From Stomoxys calcitrans (lineage: Eukaryota > Arthropoda > Insecta > Diptera > Muscidae): a DNA stretch of 64,000 bases. How positions within the stretch are numbered: position 1 is the first letter of the stretch; every line of letters begins with the position of its first letter. Location of the stretch: contig NC_081553.1 in the NCBI RefSeq assembly GCF_963082655.1, forward strand, positions 153,184,941 through 153,248,940. Direction: 5' to 3'. This document shows positions 54,849-64,000 of the stretch, piece by piece. Below the pieces are notes generated by a model. That model saw only the letters and a program-made list of their open reading frames with translations, was not told the DNA's origin and made no database searches. A program made the position numbers and the translations under genes.

Positions 54849-55628
54849 AGCCGCAGTGGCTGCCTCACACTTAATCTGTATGTCAATAGTTGGATATCTA
54901 GTATAGCCTCCAGTCCCCTAGTGGGCGTGGTCCTCATCGCTCCGCCTATGCCAAGACAACATGTTCTCTGAACCTGTTGTATGGTCCTTATGTTGCACTT
55001 TTTCTCCATAGCAGTCCACCAAACTTCTGAAGCGTATGTAAGTATTGGCCTAATCACGCTCCTGTAGAGCCAGTGGACTATCCTCGGATTCAGGCCCCGT
55101 TTCGAGCCTACGGTCCGCCTACATAGTGCCCAACATCTGTGAGCCTTCTCAGTACGCTCCTGAATGTGACACTTCCAATTTAGTTTCCTGTCCAAGATTA
55201 CACCTAAGTATTTGATCTTGTCAGATATCGAAATCGTCTTATTCATTAAACGTGGTGCGTTAAATTGGCCCACCTTCGTCTTCCTCGTGAACAGGCATAT
55301 TTCAGTCTTCTCTGGGTTAACATTGAGACCTCTGGGTCTAGCCCAGTCATATGCCATATGACAGACCTTTTCGGACCTTCTGCATAGCTCGTTCGGATCC
55401 TTACCTCTTAGAAGTTTTATAACATCGTCTGCAAACGGTTTCAAATCTCTCCTCAGTCAGCATCCGTAATAGGTCATTTATGGTGGTCACCCATAGGAGT
55501 GGCGATAAAATGCCCCCCTGTGGCGTGCCCTGTGACACTTTCTCCCTTATATTTATGCCACGCGACACACAATTTATCCACCTCTTCCTTAGCATATGGT
55601 TTATCCAGTCTCTAAGGACCGAGTACAC
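54845..55628 (-). pseudogene. LINE-A reverse transcriptase, palm and thumb
   Basis: Two frames overlap. 55401-55628 carries the QGTPQGGILSPLLW motif B. 54845-55444 carries the catalytic box as PFADDVIKLL, then LGVILDRKLNWK and QQVQRTCCLGIGGA. Motif A is missing because of 5' truncation. It is one frameshift away from continuity. Confidence 0.75.
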
Positions 55629-55631
55629 CCC

Positions 55632-56692
55632 ACCCCCCCAACACCACCCAAATAGGAAGTATTTGCTGACAATTGCAATATAAGGTCAAATAAGAGATTT
55701 TTTAGAGTTGAACACGAATCCGATATATATTTTCAAGGCCAACTCACGGAGTGGGCGCCCATGCCCCAAAACAACCCCAAGCCGGTCATGTTTGGCGACT
55801 ACCTCCAAATAGGACGTATTTAGTCACCAAGACAATTTGGGTCTTAAAGAGAGTGGAACTATATATTTATAGTTTTTCGGGCCAATATCCCAAATCGGAC
55901 ATATTTGCTGAATTTTGCAATAAGGAGTTTAAATGAGGTTAAGAAACGAATTTGATAACCAATTTTGAGACCAATGGTAATATGGGGTTAAAATAAATGA
56001 TATATAGATATATGAGAATAGAGCACGTTGCTGATATATTTTCAGGACTTACTGTTTAGGGGAGCACCCCAATCGCCAAAACACCCCCAAATCGGGCATA
56101 TTTAACAACAATGTCAATGTTCAGCTTAAATGAAAGGTATTGCGGGGTAGAGCAGGAATTGATACCCACTTTCGGGACGAATTTTCTGGGGGTCTATCCC
56201 TTTCCATAAATACCCCATAAACAGCAAGTTTTTACTGACCATCGCAATATGGGGCTCAAATAAAGGTATTTGGAAGCAGAATAGGAATTTGATATCAAAA
56301 TGTAGGACCATGTATTTAGGGCATCACCCCTTCCCCAAAACACTCCCCAAAGGGTAAACATTTTTTGACCATGGCAATATGGGGTTTAAATAAGTGGTAT
56401 TTGAGAGAAGAGCACGATGCTAATATTTCTTCAGGGCCAAGTATCTGAGGGACCACCTCACCCCCGAAAACATCCCTAAATCAGATATCATGAGAATATC
56501 GGGCTGAAATAAGGTATTTTAAGAATGGAGTACACCTTACATCCAAACTTAAATTCGTAGACCAATAAAGATCATATGGGTTTCAGATATAGGCACTTAT
56601 ATTGTTAAACTGTTAGTCAAGCGATATACTATTTTCGTAGCATGGTATTTTGAAAAGAAAAATTTTGTTCCATATAAAGTAAAAGAAGGCGC
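55632..56692 (+). mobile_element. Helitron copy 4, internal to near the 3' end
   Basis: Matches the second half of 29731-31494. It runs to CATATAAAGTAAAAGAAGGCGC at 56692, about 28 bp short of the expected CTAG terminus, and there meets a mariner fragment. The 5' half is missing, with a LINE-A at that side. The frame 56126-56311 is unit read-through. Confidence 0.8.
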
Positions 56693-56698
56693 ACTTTA

Positions 56699-57165
56699 CG
56701 GATGGTTACTGTCAACAATTGGACAAATTGAATACAGCCATCAAGGAGAAGCGACCAGAATTGGTCAATCGTAAAGGTGTCATATTCCACCAGGACAACG
56801 CTAGACCGCACACATCTTTGGTCACTCGCCAAAAACTGAGTGAGCTTGGCTGGGAACTTTTGATGCATCCACCATATAGCCCTGACCTTGCACCATCAGA
56901 CTACCATTTATTTCGATCATTGCAGAACTCCTTAAATGGTAAAACTTTCGGCAATGATGGGGCTATAAAATCGCACTTGGTTCAGTTTTTTGCAGATAAA
57001 GGCCAGAAGTTCTATGAGCGTGGAATACTAAATTTGCCAGGAAGATGGCAAAAGGTTATCGAACAAAATGGCAATTATATATTTTATTAAAGTTCATTCT
57101 AAGTTTTATTAAAAATGCATTTACTTTCATTTAAAAAATCTGCAATTACTTTTTAGGCAACCCAA
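56699..57165 (+). mobile_element. mariner 3' half
   Basis: The same family as 2620-3572 in the opposite orientation and very similar. It begins in the transposase gene at CGGATGGTTACTGTCAACAA and keeps the right inverted repeat TTACTTTTTAGGCAACCCAA. The other end is absent. Confidence 0.9.
56719..57090 (+). pseudogene. mariner transposase, C-terminal half
   Basis: 123 codons identical in most positions to residues about 120-242 of the frame at 2695-3423. HQDNARPH and APSDYHLF carry the second and third aspartates, 34 residues apart. The first catalytic aspartate and the DNA-binding domain are missing, so the protein cannot work. Confidence 0.85.
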
Positions 57166-57194
57166 TAAATTCACGCTTTATTTAATAATTATAA

Positions 57195-58812
57195 TTCAAT
57201 TACATCTCTTCTTAGGCAAAAAATGATATAAGAAAAAATTTGCTCTGCTATTAGAGCGATATCAAGATATGATCCGGTTTAGACCACAATTAAATTATAT
57301 GTTGGAGACCTGTGTAATATGTCAGCCAATTCGAATAAGAATTGCGCCCTTTGGGGGCTCAAGAAGTAAAATAGAGAGATCGATTTATATGGGAGCTGTA
57401 TCGGGCTATCGACCGATTCAGACCATAACAAACACGTATGTTGATGGTCATGAGAGAATGCGTCTTACAAAATTTCAGGCAAATCGGATAATAATTGCGA
57501 CCTCCAGAGGCTCAAGAGGTCAAGATCCCAGATCGGTTTATATGGCAGCTATTTCGGGTTATGAACCGAATTGAATCATACTTAGCACAGTTATTAAAAG
57601 TGATACTAAAACACTATGTGCAAAATTTCAGTCAAATCGGATGATAATTGCGCCCTCTAGTGGCTCAAGAAGTCAAGACCCACGATCGGTTTATATGACA
57701 GCTATACCAGGTTATGAACCGAATTGAATCATACTTAGCGCAGTTATTGAAAGTGATACTAAAACACTATGTGCAAAATTTCAGTCAAATCGGATGAGAA
57801 TTGCGATCTCCAGAGGCTCAAGAGGTCAAGATCCCAAATCGGTTTATATGGCAGCTATATCAGGTTATAGACCGATTTGAACCATACTTAGCACAGATAT
57901 TAGAAGTGATACTAAAACACTATGTGCAAAATTTCAGTCAAATCGGATGAGAATTGCGATCTCCAGAGGCTCAAGATCCCAGATCGGTTTATATGGCAGC
58001 TATATCAGGTTATGAACCCAATTGAATCATACTTAGCACAGTTATTAGTTATTATGGACCGATTTGAACCATACTTAGCGCAGTTATTAAAAGTGATACT
58101 AAAACACTATGTGCAAAATTTCAGTCAAATCGGATGAGAATTGCGACCTCCAGAGGCTCAAGAAGTCAAGACCCAAGATCGGTTTATATGGCAGCTATAT
58201 CAGGTTATGGACCGATTAAAACCATACTTGGCACAGTTGTTGGGTAGCATAACAAAACACGTCGTGCGAAATTCCATTCCATTCGGATAAGAATTGCGCC
58301 CTCTAGAGGCTCAAGAAGTCAAGATCCAAGATCGGTTTGTATGGCAGCTATACCAGGTTATGGACCGATTTGAACCATACTTAGCACAGTTATTAGAAGT
58401 GAAACTAAAACACTATGTGCAAAATTTCGGTCAAATCGGATGAGAATTGCGCCCTCTAGAGGCTCAAGAAGTCAAGACTCACGATCGGTCTATATGACAG
58501 CTATACCAGGTTATGGACCGATTTGAACCATACTTAGCACAGTTATTAAAAGTGATACTAAAACACTATGTGCAAAATTTCATTCAAATCGGATGAGAAT
58601 TGCGCCCTCTAGAGGCTCAAGAAGTAATAAAAAGTATTTGTGTAAAATTTAAAGCGGCTAGCCTTACTCCTTCGGAAGTTAGCGTGCTTTCGACAGACGG
58701 ACGGACGGACGGACGGACATGGCTAGATCGGCATCAAATGTCGCGACGATCGAGAATATATATACTTTAGGGGGTCTCAGACGAATATTTCGAGTAGTTA
58801 CAAACAGAATGA
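57195..58812 (+). mobile_element. HINE-A copy, longest, about 8 units
   Basis: Unit starts (ATCGGTTTATATGGCAGC and variants) at about 57533, 57684, 57837, 57980, 58176, 58329 and 58482. Steps are 151-153 bp apart from 143 and 196, where a small partial duplication is seen. The hairpin end is missing at the left, next to the mariner. The right end stops after GTTACAAACAGAATGACGAAATT, where a gypsy remnant begins. Frames at 57269-57574 and 57922-58137 are repeat read-through. Confidence 0.85.
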
Positions 58813-58814
58813 CG

Positions 58815-59950
58815 AAATTGGTGGAATTCCTGTTGATCTCAACTGGTCAACGTGATGATTAAAGGTGTATCCGTCATCTAATTTTAATTCATAGTGAAGG
58901 TTACCAAATTTCCGGATAACTGTGCCTCACTTCCACAATTGCTTGTTATTCGTATAATACCTGGATAATATTCGATCCCCTCACTAACTGTCGAGTCATG
59001 ATCCGGAAAGTTGTTGTGTAACTCGATATCTAAAAAGTACTTTTCTCACTTTTTCTCGTAAAGATGGAGCTCATCGACCATTGCTTTCTGCCGATTTTTT
59101 AGAATTTAAACATTACGTTCGGCTAACCCATTCGTAGCAGGATGACTAGGGGCAATTAATTTATGAATAATCCCCGTAGTCGAATTTAAATCGACCAGCA
59201 ATTCCCCGCTGGTAAAAATTGATGCATTGTCCCTTACGATTACGTCCGGGTATCCATGTCTCGAAAACAAATCAAGTTGTATCTTAATAGTAGATCTTGA
59301 AGTTGCAGGCAATTTATGTGACAAAATTTCGACCAACTTAGATTTAGCATTTATTGCAACCAAGTGGTAATGATGTTAAAATAAGTAACGCAATAAAATA
59401 AGCTTAAAATAAGTTAAATAAGCCAGCGTACTCTATGTGTATACGTTGCCAGTTATGATCTGGCTCCTCCCAAGTGTGTAATTTCGCTTTCGGAGGATTT
59501 GATTTGATGTTAACTCACGAAAGACATTGCCAAAATTTTCAATGTCCTTAACTATGGACTCCGCCCCGGTAGCCGAGTTGGTAGCGTGCTTGGATTACCA
59601 GTGCAGGGGTCGTGGGTTCGATTTCCGCCAGAACCCTTGGTCTGTCGCTACTGTGGTATCACAATGGACCTTAAATTGTCTAAGGCTGTAAATTGTCTAA
59701 GTCTTTAAAGGACTGCCACTCTTACCTAACCTATCTATAGACTCCAGTAGACAAATCTCCAAGCTACATTTTTCAACTTCGAGATTCCAATATGAGTCTG
59801 GTGGAGTTCGTCCTAAACGGCTTTTCGATGAATTGTGTCTCCGCTTGAAGAATTTTGAAGTATATTTTAGATTACTCAATTTTTGTTCGGCTTGAGGCTC
59901 ACATATCTTCTTAAACGGCCAATAGTTTTATAAAGGCCATTTTGTGGTAC
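58815..59950 (-). pseudogene. gypsy-type retrotransposon integrase remnant
   Basis: Minus-strand pieces of a Ty3/gypsy integrase. NPPKAKLHTWEEPDHNWQRI lies near 59500-59440 and is followed by HIEYAG, where the first catalytic Asp is expected but Glu stands. 59106-59363 carries HGYPDVIVRDNASIFTSGE (second Asp) and SHPATNGLAERNV (catalytic Glu). Near 58930-58830 is the C-terminal LHYELKLDDGYTF and HVDQLRSTGIP. A deletion removes part of the core between the first and second sites. A SINE interrupts it at 59564-59735. No LTR was seen. Confidence 0.7.
59564..59735 (+). mobile_element. tRNA-derived SINE family 2 with LINE-B-like tail
   Basis: A 172-bp SINE. Head GCCCCGGTAGCCGAGTTGG (box A) and box B GGGTTCGATTTC (about 59615). 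The 3' half contains CTGTGGTATCACAATGGAC (59652-59670) and GACTGCCACT...ACCTAACC, matching the LINE-B 3' UTR at about 35269-35328. It is flanked by CTATGGACTCC (59553-59563) and CTATAGACTCC (59736-59746), an 11-bp target duplication with one mismatch. Confidence 0.88.
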
Positions 59951-59974
59951 ACTAAAAGGAAAAGCTTCGTAGGT

Positions 59975-62900
59975 AAGGTTAGTTTGAAAAGAGGGTACAG
60001 ATATTAATCCGCCCCATGCCACTATGGACATACACCTAAGCCAGTAATCGGCTTGTTGTGCGCTCTAAAAACTATAAAGTAACCTCTAAAAAGAAAAATC
60101 CTTAATTGTTTTCAATGCCACTCCCCTAAGTTGGTTCATGCCTGATATTTTGTCTTCACCTAAGTACCGGTATCTGTTGGACGCGAAAGCCGGGCAATGA
60201 CAAAAGAAATTCTCCAACGTCTCATCATCTTCCCCGCATGCCCCTGGATCCCCCCGTCCTACCGACCGTTTCGCTGTTCCACAATGGATGCGCATTCGTC
60301 GCCCACTCCCTTAACTCGGACTGCGTCCACACGAAAGGCTTCGGGTTAACCAAGTTTATTGACAGCAGTCTTCTGGCCTTCTTCGCCAAATAGTCTATAT
60401 ATAGTTTATTTCCCCTTACTCCGTTATGGCCCGGCACCCAAACGATGCGGATTTTGCCATCATCAGAGAAGGCGTTAATCTCCTTCTTACTCTGCAACCC
60501 GGTTCATGACCTTACCTACTTGGTTGTTATTGCCCTTATGGCAATTTTACTGTCGGTGAAGATGTTCACACTCGACGTCCTCGCGTTAGCACCACATAAC
60601 TTCACGCATTCCGTGATCGCACTGATCTCCGTCTGGAGGACCGTATTGGGGTCAGGCAGTCTAAAACAGATCTCAGTCCCGACTCTGTCCTCTAGCTTTG
60701 ATCCATCCGTGTTACATGTTCCAGATGGCAATACTAGGGTTCCATCAATCCAAGACTGTCCCGATGGCAGCAGTGCGTCGCACTCGACTTCAAGGTTCGT
60801 CTCAGGTATACTATCGGAAACCTCTCCACTTCCTTCCAGGTTTCCTATCGTCGCCTGGATTATACCGCGATGGCATGAGCAGCTCCCACACTTAATCTGT
60901 ATGTCAATGGGTCGGAGATCTACATTAATCTCCATTGCCCTAGTGGGCGTGGTCCCCATCGCTCCGCCTATGCCAAGACAACATGTTCTCTGAACTTGTT
61001 TTATGGTCCTTATGTGGCACTTTTTCTCCATAGCAGTCCAGCAAACTACTGAGGTAAGTATTGGTCTAATCACGCTCCTGTAGAGCCAGTGGACTGTCCT
61101 CGGATTCTGGCCCCATTTCGAGCCTACGGTACGTCTACATTGTGCCCAACAATATGAGCCTTCTCATTACGCTCCTGAATGTGACACTTCCAATTTAGTT
61201 TCCTATCGTCGCCTGGGTTATACCGCGATGGCATGAGCAGCTCCAACACTTAATCTGTTTGTCAATGGGTCGGAGATCTACAATAATCTCCATTGCCCTA
61301 GTGGGCGTGGTCCCCATCGCTCCGGCTATGCCAAGACAACATGTTCTCTGAACTTGTTTTATGGTCCTTATGTGGCACTTTTTCTCCATAGCAGTCCAGC
61401 AAACCACTGAGGTAAGTATTGGTCTAATCACGCTCCTGTAGAGCCAGTGGACTGTCCTCGGATTCTAGCCCCATTTCGAGCCTACGGTCCGTCTACATTG
61501 TGCCCAACATATGTGGGCCTTCTCATTACGCTTCTGAATGTGACACTTCCAATTCAGTTTCTTGTCCAAGATCGCACCTAAGTATTTGACCTTGTTAGAT
61601 AACGAAATCGTCTTATTGAGGAAACGTGGTGCGTTAAATTGGACTACCCTCGTCTTTCTCGTGAACAGGCATATTTCAGTATTCTATAGGTTAACATTGA
61701 GCCATATGCAAGACCCTTTCGGATCCTTACCCATTAGAAGTATTATAACATCGTCTGCCTAGCAGACGGGATGAAATCCTTCCTCAGTCAGCATCCGTAA
61801 TAGGTCATTTATGGTGGTTACCCATAGGAGTGGCGATAAAATGCCCCCCTGTGGCGTGCCCTGTGCCACTCTCCCTTATATTTATGCCAATGGACACACA
61901 ATATATCCACCTGTTCCTTAGCATATAGTTTATCTAGTCTCTAAGGACCGAGTCCACCCGGTACTGGTCTAAGGATTGGATCAGTGTGTCGCTCCGGACA
62001 TTGTTAAGAGCCCCCTCGATGTCAATGCATACCGCCAGTGTGTACGTTTTAGCATCGAACGATTCTTGCAGGGCAGTCTCCACCGACATTCCCTTGACAT
62101 AGGCATGATGTTTGTATTTGAACAGTTCGCTGGATGTCATGCTCTTTATCATGGTGTCCACAATACGTTCCATGGCTTTGAGTAGAAAGGACGTAAGGCT
62201 TATGGGTCTGTAGGCCTTTGGTGTCGCATAACTTGCTTTGCCGGGCTTAGGTATCAACACCGCCCTTGCCTCCTGCCAGGCTTTCGGAAAGTACTAGGCA
62301 CGCTGTGAAAATTTTGGCCAGACGAGGTGCCAGATAGTCTGCCTCTTTCTGTAGTAACGCCGGAAATATCCCATCAGGTCCGGGTGACTTAAATGGTTTG
62401 AAGCTCCTCACGGATTCCTTCACCATAAATTCCGTTAATGTAAACCTTCGATCAACGTCATTATTCCAAGATTCAGGTGTCTTCGTGAGTCCCGTCGTAT
62501 CCTGTGGAAAATGGATTTTCATCAAAAGCCTCAACATGTTCTCCGTTGTCTCTGCTCTCACTCTCATATCGTCTACTTAAGTTTCATTTTTTTTACATGG
62601 GTTTTTGAGAGAAACTTTTTTATCTTGGCGGCGTCATTAACGCTATCTACCTGTTCGCAGAAAAGCTTTCAGGAAGTACGGTTTGGCGCTCTGGTAATCT
62701 TATTGTATTCCTTGAGCCGTGTGTAATACACATCCCAATAAACTTCCGCTTTTTTACGACGTGCTCTGTTAATAAGTCAGCGGTCCTCTTTCCCAATATT
62801 GCGAATCTCCCCGGTCATCTAGGGTTTTTATTGGGCTGATTTCCTTTCCCGAAGAGGACAACTATATTCGAAGAACCCTACCAGTGTAGTCGTAATCCTG

Positions 62901-63650
62901 TTGACATTTTCATCAATGTCTTCTATGCTTGGACAATCTAAATTATCTTGCCCAAGTCTTCTTCTGAGTAGCCTTCCGAATTTTGTCCAGTTGGTCTTCA
63001 ACTTATTCCGGAACCTTATCGAATTCGGCGCCGTGCTATTCTAAACCTAATGTAGCGATGGTCAGAGAAAGAGTGTTCCATGGAGACCCTCCAATTCTGA
63101 ACCTCACCGATCAGATTTTCGGAACATATCGTCACATCTAATACCTCCTCCCTAATCCTATTAACAAAGGTGCCGGTGTTACCAATATTAAGTGTTATTA
63201 GTTCGTTAGTAATCAAGAACTCTACCAGGGCTTGGCCCCGCTTATTAGTGTTGGTGCTACCCTACGAAATGTGGTGAGTGTTCGCATCGCACCCTATTAG
63301 CACCTCGTTTCCTGTCTGTTTTGTTTTCCTCACCAGCTGTTGCAGCTCCGACGTTGGTGGCGGTGTCGGAGAGTCAAAAGGCAGATAAAGTGTTGTGTCT
63401 CACCACTGTAGCATCCGACGTTGACAACTCTGGGGAAAATATATAATTCAAATTTCTGTGACAAATAACGCAGGTCGGCCGAGGCGAATACCAGTGATAG
63501 CATAGAATAATTTGTAGTTGATATGGTTTAGTCCAGAGACTTTCTTCCGGGTCGTCGATGGCTCCTGAAATAAGGCAATATGAATCTTGCCCTTGCTGAT
63601 TTTCTCCATCAGAGCGTTTGTAGCAGTCTCGCTACGGTGGAGGTTTATCT
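59975..63650 (-). mobile_element. LINE-A copy, endonuclease to 3' end, about 3.7 kb
   Basis: The longest LINE-A copy, minus strand. The endonuclease part lies at 63016-63640 (NELITLNIGNTGTFVNR, then SFSDHRYIRFRI), the RT linker and fingers at 62247-62580 (FKSPGPDGIFPALLQKE), RT start and motif A at 61934-62260 (YRPISLTSFLLKAMERIVD; CIDIEGALNNV), the palm to about 61560, the thumb twice because of a tandem duplication, RNase H at about 60300-60760, and the zinc region and 3' UTR at 59975-60290. There are many frame breaks. ORF1 is absent. Confidence 0.85.
60841..61556 (-). repeat. 358-bp tandem duplication inside LINE-A
   Basis: 60841-61198 and 61199-61556 are near-identical copies of the RT-thumb region; both encode TAMEKKCHIRTIKQVQRTCC. 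The junction lies at a shared GTTTCCT, so slippage or unequal exchange at this word is likely. Confidence 0.9.
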
Positions 63651-64000
63651 GGTAAAGCTTCGTAACAGAATTTTTTTAAATTTTTATTACGACTTTGTTA
63701 CACTTATCTAGTAATTTTTAAATAATGTAAAGATATATAATATAAACTACAAACTTTAGCCTAGTTCGATTTCATGTTGTGGAAATAGTCCAGTAACTAC
63801 ATCCTAGTTTCTCCTCGGATTTATGGCCTCTAAGGGACTAGATCCATTGGTATAGTTTTTTGGAGTCTTCTGGTTACTGGATAGTTTCGAACAATATGTT
63901 TTAAGTTACAGTTAATGCGACTCTGTAGTTTGTTCGCATGTTTCAGGGCGTGGATGGATATTACTTTCGATATTGTCCTCAATTTAGAATATGTATTTTC
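63651..64000. other. Unassigned sequence at the window end
   Basis: AT-rich, no gene or repeat end recognised. Confidence 0.4.

Larger units (their letters stand above)
53757..55631 (-). mobile_element. LINE-A copy, RT to 3' end
   Basis: A relatively well-kept minus-strand copy, 5'-truncated where it meets a Helitron at about 55631. It covers RT from RDWINHMLRKRW (55401-55628) through the palm and thumb, RNase H, the zinc knuckle and the 3' UTR. The LINE end reads TTAGGTTAGGTTG on + at 53753-53765. Confidence 0.85.

Noticed and set aside
59571..59625. tRNA gene at the second SINE head
   Set aside because: Boxes A and B are present, but the 3' half leads into a LINE-B-like tail and there is no acceptor stem partner.
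60445..60993. 182-codon plus-strand frame
   Set aside because: Antisense of LINE-A RNase H on the minus strand, which carries recognisable motifs.

Overview
This is eukaryotic DNA from a higher fly, probably a calyptrate such as a muscid or blow fly. The sequence is AT-rich, packed with insect-type transposons, and carries one recognisable host gene. The species call is an inference, because no species-diagnostic gene is present.

The host gene is scarecrow (scro), the fly Nkx2.1-type NK-2 homeobox gene, on the + strand. Two coding exons are visible. The first (21120-21206) encodes homeodomain helix 3 and the residues after it. The second (52332-52733) encodes the NK2-specific domain and the C-terminus ending GRAW. 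Both splice sites are canonical and both junctions are phase 0. The intron between them is 31,125 bp, and the 21 kb before the first exon looks like more intron. The 5' half of the homeobox is not in the window. About 11 kb of repeat-rich DNA follows the gene.

Nearly everything else is transposon. Working labels used here: LINE-A and LINE-B are two LINE families with endonuclease, reverse transcriptase, RNase H and a C-terminal zinc knuckle (I/LOA-like). A jockey-type LINE is broken across 12.6-19.8 kb, an RTE-like LINE lies at 12.2 and 51 kb, and another RT fragment at 32 kb. DNA transposons are a DD34D mariner (one copy without its DNA-binding domain, one truncated copy, and a 176-bp MITE derived from it), another Tc1/mariner-superfamily element at 23.5 kb, a Tigger/pogo element at 45-47 kb and a hAT-like MITE near 1.2 kb. 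Canonical Helitrons ending CTAG occur four times. A gypsy integrase remnant lies at 59 kb. Two tRNA-derived SINE families are present, and one of them shares its 3' tail with LINE-B.

The commonest repeat is a group of about 17 copies and fragments called HINE-A and HINE-B here. Each full copy has a palindromic hairpin near one end, an inverted subterminal motif ending in TATA-like sequence, and a variable number of internal units repeated every 153 bp. The architecture resembles Helentron-associated (DINE-1/HINE-type) rolling-circle elements. This is the best candidate for something under-described.

Layout: 0-12 kb, LINE-A/LINE-B, mariner, Helitron and MITE; 12.6-19.8 kb, jockey LINE split by a GTAC-rich satellite and HINE-A; 21.1 kb, scro homeobox exon; 21-52 kb, the transposon-filled scro intron, with two transposon-poor islands near 25-26 and 28-29.7 kb; 52.3 kb, last scro exon; 53-64 kb, LINE-A copies, Helitron/mariner chimera, HINE-A, gypsy and SINE.
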